Shown: positions 19,408 through 27,739 of the stretch, piece by piece
Numbering within the stretch: position 1 is the stretch's first letter
How the letters are laid out: every line of letters begins with the position of its first letter
Assembly (NCBI GenBank): GCA_003427395.1
Contig: BFEA01000025.1
Coordinates: 5,345,192 to 5,375,843 of the forward strand
Direction: 5' to 3'
Length of the DNA stretch: 30,652 nucleotides
From: Chara braunii
Lineage: Eukaryota > Streptophyta > Charophyceae > Charales > Characeae
Made by a program: the position numbers and the translations under genes
The notes under the pieces: model-generated
What the model saw: only the letters and a program-made list of their open reading frames with translations
Database searches by the model: none
What the model was told of the DNA's origin: nothing

Positions 19408-19820
19408 GTGTACTCAGCGCTGTGGGATTCCAGTTCTCGGGGCAACTTCATTCACCCACGTGTGGTGAAAGAAGCCCGCTTACCCACGACAGGGTCTCCA
19501 ACACCCATCTCCATTACCTTAGGGGATGACAAGACCCAACGCTTCTTTGATCAGACGGTCACCGACCTCCCTTTCTTCCTCACTCTCGAGCCGACTGATC
19601 GTTCCCCGGCGTCTCGTCGCCACGGCTCCTCTGCACATTTCGATGTGATGGAGACGGGGTACGACTTCATTCTCGGCACTCCGTGGTCTCGTCGGTTCCG
19701 CAGCACCGAGGCCGATTGGGCGACCAACACTCTCGTTCTCAAAACGAAGTGTGGACAGACATATCGCGTACGTTTCATAGGTACCACTGTGACACCACGC
19801 CCCGACGCCGTCCCGACGCC
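19408..19820 (+). pseudogene. pol: Retropepsin-like aspartic protease domain of pol, altered active site
   Basis: The frame offset from gag reads SALWDSSSRGNFIHPRVV, then an all-beta-type stretch, and YDFILGTPWSRRF (ILG at 19669-19677). This is the layout of Ty3/Gypsy protease: an Asp-Ser/Thr-Gly catalytic loop followed by RGNFI-like sequence and, about 80 residues on, an ILG motif. The protease normally cuts Gag-Pol into mature proteins as a homodimer. Here the triad reads D-S-S (19426-19434): the invariant glycine is replaced, and the preceding residue is tryptophan where a small aliphatic is usual. Activity is unlikely. The frame leaves the pol reading frame at or near an imperfect 11-bp tandem duplication, 19801-19820. 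The 19408 codon is GTG and not a true start. Confidence 0.75.
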
Positions 19821-20827
19821 GAGCTCATCCCTCTGGAGCCAGATCCTCCTTCCATCTTCATGGCTCCCATCTCTACTTCCGTCCCTCCACCGTCCTTCGA
19901 ATCCACCCCGCCGTCGCGCGCAAACGCTGACGGTGAGGAACTCGCACGATATACGGTTGACCTGGAGCCCGTAGTTCGTGACCTCATCCGAGAGTACCAC
20001 GGCGTTTTCCCATCGTCGTTCTCGTACGCCGGCATCCCACCGATGCGTGACGTTGAGCACTCCATTTAGCTTGTGCCTGACTATCGTGTTCACCACCAGA
20101 CACCCTACAGACTTTCGATCCCCGATGCCACCGAACTCAAGCGTCAGCTTGAGGAGCTCCTGAGACTGGGTTTCATTAAACCCAGCAACTCCACGTGGGG
20201 TGCACCCGTCCTCTTTGCTCGCAAAGCGGATGGAACTCTCCGTCTCTGCATCGACTATCGCGGTCTCAACCGCTACACGGTTAAGAACAGCTACCCCATG
20301 CCTCGTTCCGATGAGTTGTTCGACCGCCTAGCAGGCAACCGCTTCTTTACAAAGATTGATCTTCGTAGCGGTTACCATCAGATCCGTGTTGCTGCAGCCG
20401 ACCAGCCGAAGACCGCGTTCCGATCGCGATTCGGCCACTACGAGTTCACGGTGATGCCATTCGGCCTGACCAACGCACCCGCTACCTTCAAGAGGGCGAT
20501 GAACGACATCTTCAGGGACATCCTGGAGCAGTACGTTCTCGTCTACCTCGACGATATCCTGGTTTATAGTCGTACCCTTGAGGAGCACCTCAGACACCTC
20601 AGCGATGTCCTTGACCGCTTGTGCAGACATGGCTTCTACACCAAGCTGAGCAAGTGCCGCTTTGCCCAGCACAAAGTGGATTTCTTAGGACACTACGTGT
20701 CTGACCAGGGTCTCCACATGGACGACGCGAAGATCGCTGCTATTGCGGAGTGGCCCGCTCCCACATCCGCCAAGCAGCTTCGCAGCTTCCTAGGCCTGAC
20801 CAGCTACTATAGTAATTTCATCTGGGA
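19821..20827 (+). pseudogene. pol: Reverse transcriptase domain of pol
   Basis: After a Pro/Ser linker the frame reads ARYTVDLEPVVRDLIREYHG, the usual lead-in to Ty3/Gypsy RT, then a TAG at 20067-20069 where family members have a sense codon. The RT core follows without interruption: LRLGFIKPSNSTWGAPVLF, LRLCIDYRGLNRYT, first catalytic Asp in KIDLRSGYHQI (20358), MPFGLTNAPATFKRAMN, and YLDD (20544-20555). It ends with LGHYVSDQGLHMD and SFLGLTSYYSNFI. RT copies the genomic RNA into DNA inside the particle, primed by tRNA. All catalytic aspartates are present, so the core looks structurally sound. A frameshift at 20821-20828 separates it from RNase H. It would be made only as part of Gag-Pol, so the upstream lesions silence it. 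Confidence 0.9.
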
Positions 20828-23227
20828 TACGCTAGGTATTCCTACGTCCTTACCTCCACCCTCCTCTGGAAGAACTCACCCTGGGCTTGGACACCCCTCC
20901 ACGAGGACGCCTTTCGCACCCTCAAGAAGGCGGTGAGATGCGCACCGGTTCTTCACCTACCCGATTTTGACCGCCCTTTTATCCTTACCACCGATGCGTC
21001 AGACTTCGCTGTAGGAGCAGTGCTTTCTCAGGTCTTCCCCTCCTCTCTTGATTCCTCTCATCCTCGTATCCCTCGCTTCCCACCACCTACCCCTACCACT
21101 GCTTCCCGACTGACGCCTACTCGTTCACCTACTGACGAACCTTCTATTGACTATTCTCCTACCATCGCCGAGGACGGCACTGTCGAGTCTCGCTCAGGTG
21201 ATTGTCCGATAGCCTTTTACTCCCATCAGCTCCTGCCCGCCGAGATAAACTACACTGCTGATGAACGTGAGGTTCTCGCGGTAGTTTATGCCGCTCGGCA
21301 CTGGCGTCACTACCTGCACGGGGCACCGTTCACGGTGCGTACGGACAACTCTGTTGTCCAGGCTTTTCTGACAAAACCGAAGCTCACTCCTCGACAGGCT
21401 CGCTGGTGGCGCGACCTATCCGAGTTTAGTTTCACCACTGAGCACATCAAGGGTGAGACTAATCGGGTCGCAGATGCCTTATCCCAGCGTCCTGACCACG
21501 ATCAGGAGCAGATCCAGCTCTCTTCCATCTCGGTCACCACCGTCCACCACTCGGTGATCGACGAGTTCCGCACTCAGTACCGCCACTACCCCGACTATCG
21601 CGACATCCACGCGACCCTTCGGAGTGGCAAGACCATCCCGAACTACTCTCTCGGGGACAACGGTATCGTGTACTGGCACGGTTCACAGGGCACCAGAGAG
21701 CCCCGTATTTACGTTCCCTCCACTGGACAGCTACGTGTCCGCGCAGTAGCAGAGTTCCATGACCAGGCAGCCGCCGGTCATATGGGCTTCCACAAGACGT
21801 TGGCTCGTGTGAGCCGCCTGTACGTCTGGCCAAAGCGCAAGGACTTTGTGAAGGACTACGTCGCAGAGTGTCCCACCTGTCAAGAGGTGAACAGTGCGAA
21901 CCACCTGCCTTATGGTTTGCTCCAGCCTCTTCCCATCCCTGAGGGTCGTTGGCAGTTCATCTCGATGGACTTTATCGGTCCCCTTCGTCCTCTGACCCCT
22001 CGCGGTCATGATGCTATCCTGGTCGTCGTCGACCGCTTCACGAAGCGTGCATGCTTTGTTCCGTGCCGCTATGCCATCAATGCACGTGAGGTCGCCGACA
22101 TCGTGTTTGACCGAGTCATGCGTGACCACGGTTTACCTCTGAGCATCATATCTGACCGTGACCCGCGCTTTACCAACCGATTCTGGCGACGGCTCCACAA
22201 GGTTTATGGCACTCAGCTCCGCTTCTCCTCGTCTTACCATCCTCAGACTGATGGTCAGACCGAGATCACGAACAGGACTCTTGGAGATATTCTCCGAAAG
22301 ATTGTTCGTGACGACCAGCAGTGGGATCTTCATCTTGCCCACACGGAGATAGCCTACAACCACGCCGTCTCGCCAGCCACGGGGATGTCGCCTTACTATT
22401 GCGACCTCGGCTATGACCCTCGTGCTCCCGCGGACTTCCTTCGACCGTCACAGATGCACCCCGACACCAGTTGTCCCGCACTGGATGATTGGGTTGCACA
22501 CATGACGTCGATCATGAAGACCGCACATGAGCACATAGCCGCTTCCCAGACTCGCATGGCAGCACGTGCGAACCGATCGAGGATGGATCATCCATTCAAA
22601 GTCGGTGATGNTGTGCTTATCGACGCCCGCCACTTACAGCTCGAAGCGGACACGCTTCGCAAGTTTCGGCGTCGCTTCTTTGGCCCATGCCGCATCCTCC
22701 AGGCCGTCGGTTCTGATATGGCATCTAGCCCGGTCAGCTTTCGTGTGAAGCTGCCCGACTACCTACGCCAGGCTCGTGTGCATGATGTCTACCACGTCTC
22801 GTTACTGCATCCTTACCACAGATCGTTTGAGCGTTTCGCTGGACGACCATACGAGCGCCCTCCACCCATCATGGTGGACGGCCACGAGGAGTTCCTCGTT
22901 TCAGACATCATTGGTCGTCGAGTCACCGACGACAACCCTCCCCACATCGAGTATCTCATACGTTGGAAGGGTTACCCTGATGAGGAGGCCACCTGGGAGC
23001 CCATCGAGCACTTGCAGTACGCTCGCATGTTGGTGCGTGCCTATGACCGTGCTCGTCGTGCTGAGTTCACTGCTCCTCCTCAACCCACTGACCCTCCTCC
23101 TTCTGCCCCGGTTGAGGAGACCGCTGAAGTCGAGCCTGCTCCATCTGAGGCAGACCTTCAGCAACAGCCCGATGCTTCTGAGCGTCCACAACGCACTCGT
23201 CGTCGTCCTGCTCGATACGACGATTGA
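20828..23227 (+). CDS. pol: RNase H, integrase and chromodomain part of pol (open to its stop)
   Basis: One open frame, starting inside the connection domain (YVLTSTLLWKNSPWAW) and ending at TGA 23225-23227. RNase H: TTDASD (Asp 20993), EREVLA (Glu 21269), RTDNS (Asp 21344), ADALSQ (Asp 21473). A low-complexity insert of about 55 residues (21032-21202) splits its first strand pair. Integrase: zinc site H-x6-H (from 21758) with CPTC (21869-21880), then D (21968), D (22154), E (22262), the last two separated by 35 residues. A GPCRIL/HDVYHVSLL module follows. Chromodomain at about 22886-23030: EFLVSDIIG, YLIRWKGYPDEEATWEP. The tail is acidic, then basic. RNase H removes template RNA, integrase inserts the cDNA in the nucleus, and chromodomains can steer insertion to marked chromatin. 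One ambiguous base (22611) makes one residue unknown (GNT codon). No independent start exists; the ATG at 20936 is missing and translation would come from Gag-Pol. Confidence 0.93.
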   Translation, partial: YARYSYVLTSTLLWKNSPWAWTPLHEDAFRTLKKAVRCAPVLHLPDFDRPFILTTDASDFAVGAVLSQVFPSSLDSSHPRIPRFPPPTPTTASRLTPTRSPTDEPSIDYSPTIAEDGTVESRSGDCPIAFYSHQLLPAEINYTADEREVLAVVYAARHWRHYLHGAPFTVRTDNSVVQAFLTKPKLTPRQARWWRDLSEFSFTTEHIKGETNRVADALSQRPDHDQEQIQLSSISVTTVHHSVIDEFRTQYRHYPDYRDIHATLRSGKTIPNYSLGDNGIVYWHGSQGTREPRIYVPSTGQLRVRAVAEFHDQAAAGHMGFHKTLARVSRLYVWPKRKDFVKDYVAECPTCQEVNSANHLPYGLLQPLPIPEGRWQFISMDFIGPLRPLTPRGHDAILVVVDRFTKRACFVPCRYAINAREVADIVFDRVMRDHGLPLSIISDRDPRFTNRFWRRLHKVYGTQLRFSSSYHPQTDGQTEITNRTLGDILRKIVRDDQQWDLHLAHTEIAYNHAVSPATGMSPYYCDLGYDPRAPADFLRPSQMHPDTSCPALDDWVAHMTSIMKTAHEHIAASQTRMAARANRSRMDHPFKVGDXVLIDARHLQLEADTLRKFRRRFFGPCRILQAVGSDMASSPVSFRVKLPDYLRQARVHDVYHVSLLHPYHRSFERFAGRPYERPPPIMVDGHEEFLVSDIIGRRVTDDNPPHIEYLIRWKGYPDEEATWEPIEHLQYARMLVRAYDRARRAEFTAPPQPTDPPPSAPVEETAEVEPAPSEADLQQQPDASERPQRTRRRPARYDD

Positions 23228-24394
23228 CTCTGACTTACCTTCCCACGTCCTTGACTTCCCACTCCAGTTTTGCTACTTCAGCTCGTCGACGTTGCGGCTC
23301 TTCCTCGACGGCATTCTTGACTTCTCATCGTGGACGTCATCGACAGCTTCATGGACTTCGTCACGATCAGCTCTGCCTACTTCAGACGTCATCACTCTCT
23401 TACCACTTTACCCTGTACAATACCCTGCTTGTGTCGCATGATGGTCTCCTTTTAGCCGGGTTCCTCTGAGTTGGGCTCTCCCTTGGTATACGCATAGGCA
23501 TCGGGACCGTAGTGTTGCCCTGGCTTCCCATCTTACGGATCTAGCTCCGACCTCCCTCACTTTCGGAGTTATTTGCATGATTCCCTTACCCATCACCCTT
23601 CTACCCTCTGTCGGCCTCACGCCCTAGTTAGGCAGCCCCGCATGCTTCATCTAGGTGCGCCCAGTATACCAGGCTCCCTTGTTCCCTTGCACGGTCGACC
23701 CTATAGCGGTTACCCCTTAGTCGAGCTTTACCCGCCCTGATGGTCTATCTGTTAGGGTCATTGGTTTTTATTCGCTCCCAGTTCCCTACCCTCATTGAGC
23801 CTGATGACATGTGTCTCCTTGTTATCTATGTGTGGATGCCCTTAGGAGTTTCGACCCCTAGGCTGCATTCGCCACCCTCAGAGACCATCCCACCCTTTGG
23901 TTTGCGACACACTCCTCCTGTGACATATGGTTGACTTGTTGTTGCTTGTTGCTCTCAGACTGAGGCTACTGCCTCTGACATTTCTAGGATTTAACTGTTC
24001 TGCTTTTGCTGTTCTTAGGACTTATACACTAGTCAATTGTCCCCAGACTGAGGCTACTGCCTCCAACATTCTAGGATTTAGTTGTCACTACTTTTTGCCT
24101 TCCTAGGACATGTATGCTAGTTAGTTGCTTCTGCTTTCCTAGGACATGTATGCTAGTTAGTTGCTTCTACTTTCCTAGGACATGTATGCTAGTTAGTTGC
24201 TTCTACTTTTACTTAGGCTGTTAGTTGTGGCATTGTTGTTTTGTAACATTTTCTAGCCTAGGTTGCATCGCATGGACTCAGCATGGAGCTCGCTCCGCAT
24301 CCTAGACTACTCAGGTTTTCTTTTCTTTGGTAGAGTTCCGCTTCTTGGCGGAAGCGTGTTTGTATCTAGGCGATCCATCACAGGCCGAGGATCG
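23228..24394 (+). other. Retrotransposon 3' non-coding region
   Basis: About 1.17 kb between the pol stop and the right LTR with no substantial frame and no env-like gene. It is CT-rich at first, then tandemly repeated (see 23951-24209). Directly before the LTR there is TTCCGC..GCGGAA, able to pair, and GGCCGAGGATCG, only weakly purine-rich. Confidence 0.8.
23951..24209 (+). repeat. Tandem repeats in the retrotransposon 3' region
   Basis: An 88-bp unit beginning CAGACTGAGGCTACTGCC occurs twice (23956 and 24044). It is followed by three 36-bp units beginning CCTAGGACATGTATGCTAGT at 24102, 24138 and 24174. The last three are almost identical, implying recent slippage or unequal exchange. Confidence 0.9.
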
Positions 24395-24708
24395 TGTAGC
24401 GGACCTCTGGTTGGACTGTGAGACCAACCCCTTGGCCTGTTCTCACAGGCCTGTGTTCTATTCGGGGGCAGTACAGTCCAGTCTAGGCCGGTACCTCTGT
24501 CGGTACCAGCCAGTCCAGTCCAGTCCGTCAGTCCGCTGGGGTATACCCCAACCATTGTCTGTTTTTCGGATTCATTCTACACTTGCACGGTTTGGAGTAC
24601 GTGCGTTGGAGTCTTGCGTGGGAGCTGCGCTGTGCCATCTCGCTCCTCCCTCATCCTCCATCTCCATCACTATCCCAGGCGGAGCACCTTCCCGGTGGGT
24701 CCGCTACA
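24395..24708 (+). repeat. Right LTR
   Basis: 314 bp, direct copy of 14635-14947. Nearly all differences fall in the first two thirds; the last ~90 bases are identical to the left copy. It supplies the polyadenylation signal region in this superfamily, though no AATAAA is present. Confidence 0.93.
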
Positions 24709-24713
24709 CTTCT
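24709..24713. repeat. Target-site duplication, right (CTTCT)
   Basis: Matches 14630-14634. Together they mark the single insertion event of the chromovirus. Confidence 0.9.
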
Positions 24714-24822
24714 AGACACCTCCTGTCGAAACTTGTCGAATCCCCACCCTGCTACTCCAATGCTTTCGACAGTCCTCAGTTGCGCCATTGACTTCTCTTC
24801 AGAATTTGGTGAGTGGGCGTGA

Positions 24823-24977
24823 GGTCGAGGGCTCGGTCCCACCTGAGCATTTTCGTTGTAGAATGGCGGGTGCCTAAGGACCATGGATTGACACAATCGA
24901 TGGTCCCTAGACACCCGCCAGTCACTTCGTGGTAGCCTCCTGCAACGAAATTGCGCAGGTGGTACCGAGGCCCGAGA
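24823..24977. repeat. Long imperfect hairpin, about 155 nt
   Basis: The inner arms 24864-24890 and 24894-24920 pair at 24 of 27 positions around an ACA loop. A basal stem pairs 24823-24861 with 24940-24977 with few mismatches, separated by an internal loop on the right side. The shape suits a short MITE or a hairpin RNA precursor. There is no promoter evidence. Confidence 0.75.
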
Positions 24978-24993
24978 TGGACTAATGCTTGTC

Positions 24994-25190
24994 GTACCCT
25001 CAGGCACGTAACGGTTCGTCTTTTTCCATCTTGCATTCACAATTGCGTCCATTCTACAGTGTTGTGAGGCTAAAGGCGGGCAAACTGTCAAAGGGTACCC
25101 TCAGGCGCCTTCGTCTATTTCCATCTTGCATTCACAAGTGCGTCCAATCTACAGTGCTGTGTGGCTAAAAAACGCGAAACTGTCGAAGGG
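24994..25190. repeat. Tandem duplication, ~101-bp unit
   Basis: Copies at 24994-25094 and 25095-25190 both begin GTACCCTCAGGC and share CCATCTTGCATTCACAA, GCGTCCA, TCTACAGTG and AAACTGTC. Divergence is moderate. At 25231-25259 the sequence CTTTCGACAGTGGTGTGGC resembles a MITE right end. Confidence 0.8.
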
Positions 25191-25424
25191 AGGCTGTCAA
25201 ATTTATTATGACAATCGTTGATTTGTTTTGCCTTTCGACAGTGGTGTGGCAAGGCCCCCAGACTTCGAGAGTGTTGATTCTTGCTGACATCAATGACATT
25301 CACAAGACCTGACTTCAAGACCTCATACAATGTATCCACAGATGAAAATGACGTAGAAAAAAAAACGAGTAAGAGGGAAGAGGGGAGAGAAGACGACAAC
25401 GACGACGACGATGAAGAAGAAGAC
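25191..25424. other. No gene; purine-rich run before the fold-back pair
   Basis: Includes the MITE-like end above. From about 25355 there is a GA/GAC-rich stretch (CGACGACGACGATGAAGAAG) into which the first fold-back element is set. Confidence 0.6.
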
Positions 25425-25883
25425 GGGGCTCGTTAGACACTCCTTGGGGCGTCCTTGGGGCCGAAGGAAGTTTCCTTGGGGGTTTTCAAGGAAATTCCCG
25501 CCATCGTTCCACCTGTCCTCGGGGACGTCGCCCGAGGACATTTCCTTCGAACAATGTCAGACAAGAAAAAATAAAAAATAAAAAAAAATCAAATGTGTTT
25601 GAGGCCTTCAGCCAATAGGGTGCCGCCATGATCCAGATTCTCGGTTGTAACGTCTCTCTACCCATGTGCCCGCTCCTCTCCGTGAAACGCGGATTCCTTT
25701 TGCCCAAGGGACCTCGTGAGGTCCCTTGGGCAAAAGGACGAAATGGCTGGGGAATCCTCGGAGCCCAAGGAATTTCCTTCGGAGTGTTTTCACTTTTTTT
25801 TTTTCCGACTGCATCCCCGAGGATAGGTGGAACGAACAATTCCTCGGGGACTTTACGTGCCCGAGGAGTGTCGAACGAGCCCC
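25425..25883. mobile_element. Fold-back TIR element, copy 1 (459 bp)
   Basis: The ends GGGGCTCGTTAGACACTCCT and (3') AGGAGTGTCGAACGAGCCCC are inverted copies with one mismatch. Inverted similarity continues inward, with CGTTCCACCTGTCCTCGGGGA against its near-complement around 25815. A perfect hairpin with 20-bp arms and a GT loop sits centrally at 25696-25737. There is no coding capacity for a transposase; overlapping frames on both strands are palindrome artefacts. The flanks are GAAGAAG-rich, so target duplication cannot be judged. Confidence 0.75.
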
Positions 25884-25898
25884 GAAGAAGGAGAAGAA

Positions 25899-26354
25899 GG
25901 GGCTCGTTCGACACTCCTTGGGGCGTCCTCGGAGCCCGAGGAAAAATTCCTTTTAGTCAAAAGGAAATTTGGGCCCTTCGTTCCACCTGTCCTCGGGGAC
26001 GTTGCCCGAGGACGTGTCCTTGGAGCGATGTCAGAAAAGAAAAAAGGAAAAAAAACAAAAACAAATGTGCTTAAGGCCTTCAGCCAATAGGGTGCCGCCA
26101 CGATCCAGATTCTCGGTTGTAACGTCTCTCTACGCGTGTGCCCGCTCCTCTCCGTAAAACGCGGATTCCTTTTGCCCAAGGGACCTCGTGAGGTCCCTTG
26201 GGCAAAAGGGAGAAATGGCTGGGGAATCCTCGGAGCCCGAGGAATTTCCTTCGGAGTGTTTTCACTTTTTTTTTTCCGACTGCAACCCCGAGGATAAGTG
26301 GAACGAACAATTCCTCGGGGACTTTCCGCGCCCGAGGAGTGTCGAACGAGCCCC
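25899..26354. mobile_element. Fold-back TIR element, copy 2 (456 bp)
   Basis: Same organisation as the preceding element, 474 bases on. The ends GGGGCTCGTTCGACACTCCT and its exact reverse complement form a 20-bp perfect TIR. The central hairpin with the same 20-bp arms is at 26168-26209. GAAGAAG lies immediately outside both ends, a possible 7-bp duplication but within a purine repeat. The two copies are separated by only 15 bases and are very similar, suggesting tandem duplication or nested targeting. Confidence 0.78.
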
Positions 26355-26980
26355 GAAGAAGGAGATGGGGAAAGGAGAAGCAAGAGAAGAGGATGCCTGA
26401 GATGGAAGGAAAGAAACTGAACATCGGCAAAACCCTGACAGGATCTGAGAAAAGGAGACAATGGTAAACGAAGGTAAAAAACCCAAACGCGACTGTGGAG
26501 TTTCAAATGAAAAAACATGAAGTAACTCCGGTCTGTGTGGACGGAAATCCGCGTGCCCCAAACGGTTTTACCTGGTCGCCGCACCAAGACCATCAGGGGT
26601 CTTCTCTGTCGCAGTTTACCATAGGACCAGACTAATATAGCAAAAGAATAGGTCAGTCTCTGCAGGTCCAAGGCTAGAAATAACAGCCTTTGGCAGAATC
26701 TACGCCACCCTTCAGAACAATACTACAGGGGTAGTCCAGATTCAAGCAGCAGAAAAAACATCACCCCAAAAAGCTCATCATCTGCTGGCGGTTCTACAGT
26801 GCAGTGTGGCTAAAGGCACTCTCGAGCGGATTTTTTTTCTTTTTTTTTTCTTAGTACCTTTGCCAGTGTTGGGAAATTACAATGTAATGGTCTGTCCCCG
26901 AAGAAATCGGTGGTGGGACCCAGGGTCGGCGAGTCCCATAAATCTTAGTTTTCTTTTGCCCGCGTGTGAAAGGAAAAGGA
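26355..26980. other. No recognisable gene
   Basis: Mixed DNA. CTACAGTGCAGTGTGGCTAA near 26795 echoes the 25 kb tandem unit, and a T-rich run lies at 26830-26852. Frames are short or extend out of the fold-back elements. Confidence 0.55.
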
Positions 26981-27011
26981 ATACCTTTCTCGGCCTTTTG
27001 GCTAAGATCAA
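26981..27011 (+). pseudogene. U2 snRNA 5'-end fragment
   Basis: 31 bases, ATACCTTTCTCGGCCTTTTG then GCTAAGATCAA, match the 5' end of plant U2 snRNA as I remember it, including stem I. In U2 the next bases are GTGTAGTA, the intron branch-site pairing element. Here they are replaced by AAGG and a 12-A run. Without that element it cannot act in the spliceosome. The A-run suggests retroposition or template switching; a U2-derived SINE head is the alternative. The plant upstream element and TATA box are not convincingly present. Confidence 0.75.
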
Positions 27012-27353
27012 AAGGAAAAAAAAAAAAGCTTCTGTACTGCAATGATGTCGGGTAGTCTAGGAGGCCGTGCTCACAGTCTTCCTCTACAGAATGCATCCTA
27101 CAGCAAAGACGGTCACATTCTGAAACTTGTTGTTTTCTTTTTTTTTTTATTTCTGGTTTGTTTGTTATGAGTCCTCTGCCAACGAGGCAGGGCGGAATCC
27201 GTGATCTGCTCTGGCTGTGTTTGCCATTTTCACAGCCGAATCCTTGTTTCCGTTTTTTTTTTTTTTTCTCATTTCTGGAATCTGACAATCTGAATCCATG
27301 ATCTGCTCGGACTGTGTTCCCTCAGAGGATTGTAACCCTCATCACACTGGCAC
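27012..27353. other. No gene; short duplicated phrases
   Basis: GAATCCGTGATCTGCTCTGG (27197) and GAATCCATGATCTGCTCGGA (27293) are diverged copies, and TGGAATCTGACAA occurs at 27275 and again at 27781 beyond the next MITE. T-rich runs at 27137 and 27254. Confidence 0.55.
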
Positions 27354-27356
27354 TTA

Positions 27357-27736
27357 GGGGCTCGCCACACCAGCTGTCGAAAGTGCATTTTTTCGAAAGT
27401 TGTCGTCGAAAACTCGAAAGGTAGAGTTTCGACAGAACCCCCCCCTCGGCCACACAGCACTGTCGAGGTGAAGGGCTCGCGAATTCAAGTGCAGAAGAGA
27501 CAAACCCGCATGAGTATAGGACAAGCGTTTCTCCAGCCCGACCACAGTCCCGCTCAACAATCTTCGAGGAGAACTCGATAGGTCGGCGGTGGACTGTCGA
27601 AAATGCCTATGTTGCAGGCTGGACACGCGACCTCCTTCGAAAGGAGGTGTCGAAGCACCTTCCCTGATTTCGACGGGCTGTGTGGCGAAGAGGAACTGTC
27701 GAAATCCCATTTTCGACAGCTGGTGTGGCGAGCCCC
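27357..27736. mobile_element. Tourist-like MITE (PIF/Harbinger type), TSD TTA
   Basis: 380 bp with perfect 26-bp terminal inverted repeats beginning GGGGCTCGCCACACCAGCTG and ending TCGAAA. They are flanked by TTA at 27354-27356 and 27737-27739. A 3-bp TWA duplication and a GG-starting TIR are the marks of PIF/Harbinger elements. It has internal TCGAAA/TTTCGA inverted repeats and GGCCACACAGCACTGTCGA. It is non-coding and would need a transposase from elsewhere. Confidence 0.85.
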
Positions 27737-27739
27737 TTA

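Larger units (their letters stand above)
14635..24708 (+). mobile_element. Full-length Ty3/Gypsy chromovirus LTR retrotransposon
   Basis: A 10,074-bp insertion bounded by direct LTRs starting TGTAGC and ending CTACA, with matching 5-bp flanks. The internal order is primer-binding site, leader, gag with CCHC knuckle, aspartic protease, RT, RNase H, integrase and chromodomain. RT before integrase defines Ty3/Gypsy; a chromodomain after integrase defines the chromovirus branch. The LTRs differ by about 13 substitutions and one single-base indel over ~313 positions (about 4%), so the insertion is not very recent. Stops in gag and before RT, frameshifts in pol and an altered protease motif show it cannot make its own proteins as read. 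The structural ends are intact, so mobilisation in trans remains conceivable. Confidence 0.95.

Noticed and set aside
23228-24394. A possible env-like third gene after pol
   Set aside because: Only short frames, no membrane segments, and the tail is tandem repeats.
25853-26671. A 272-residue minus-strand frame
   Set aside because: It runs through the fold-back element and its palindromes, and frames open on both strands there because of the symmetry. No domain is recognisable.
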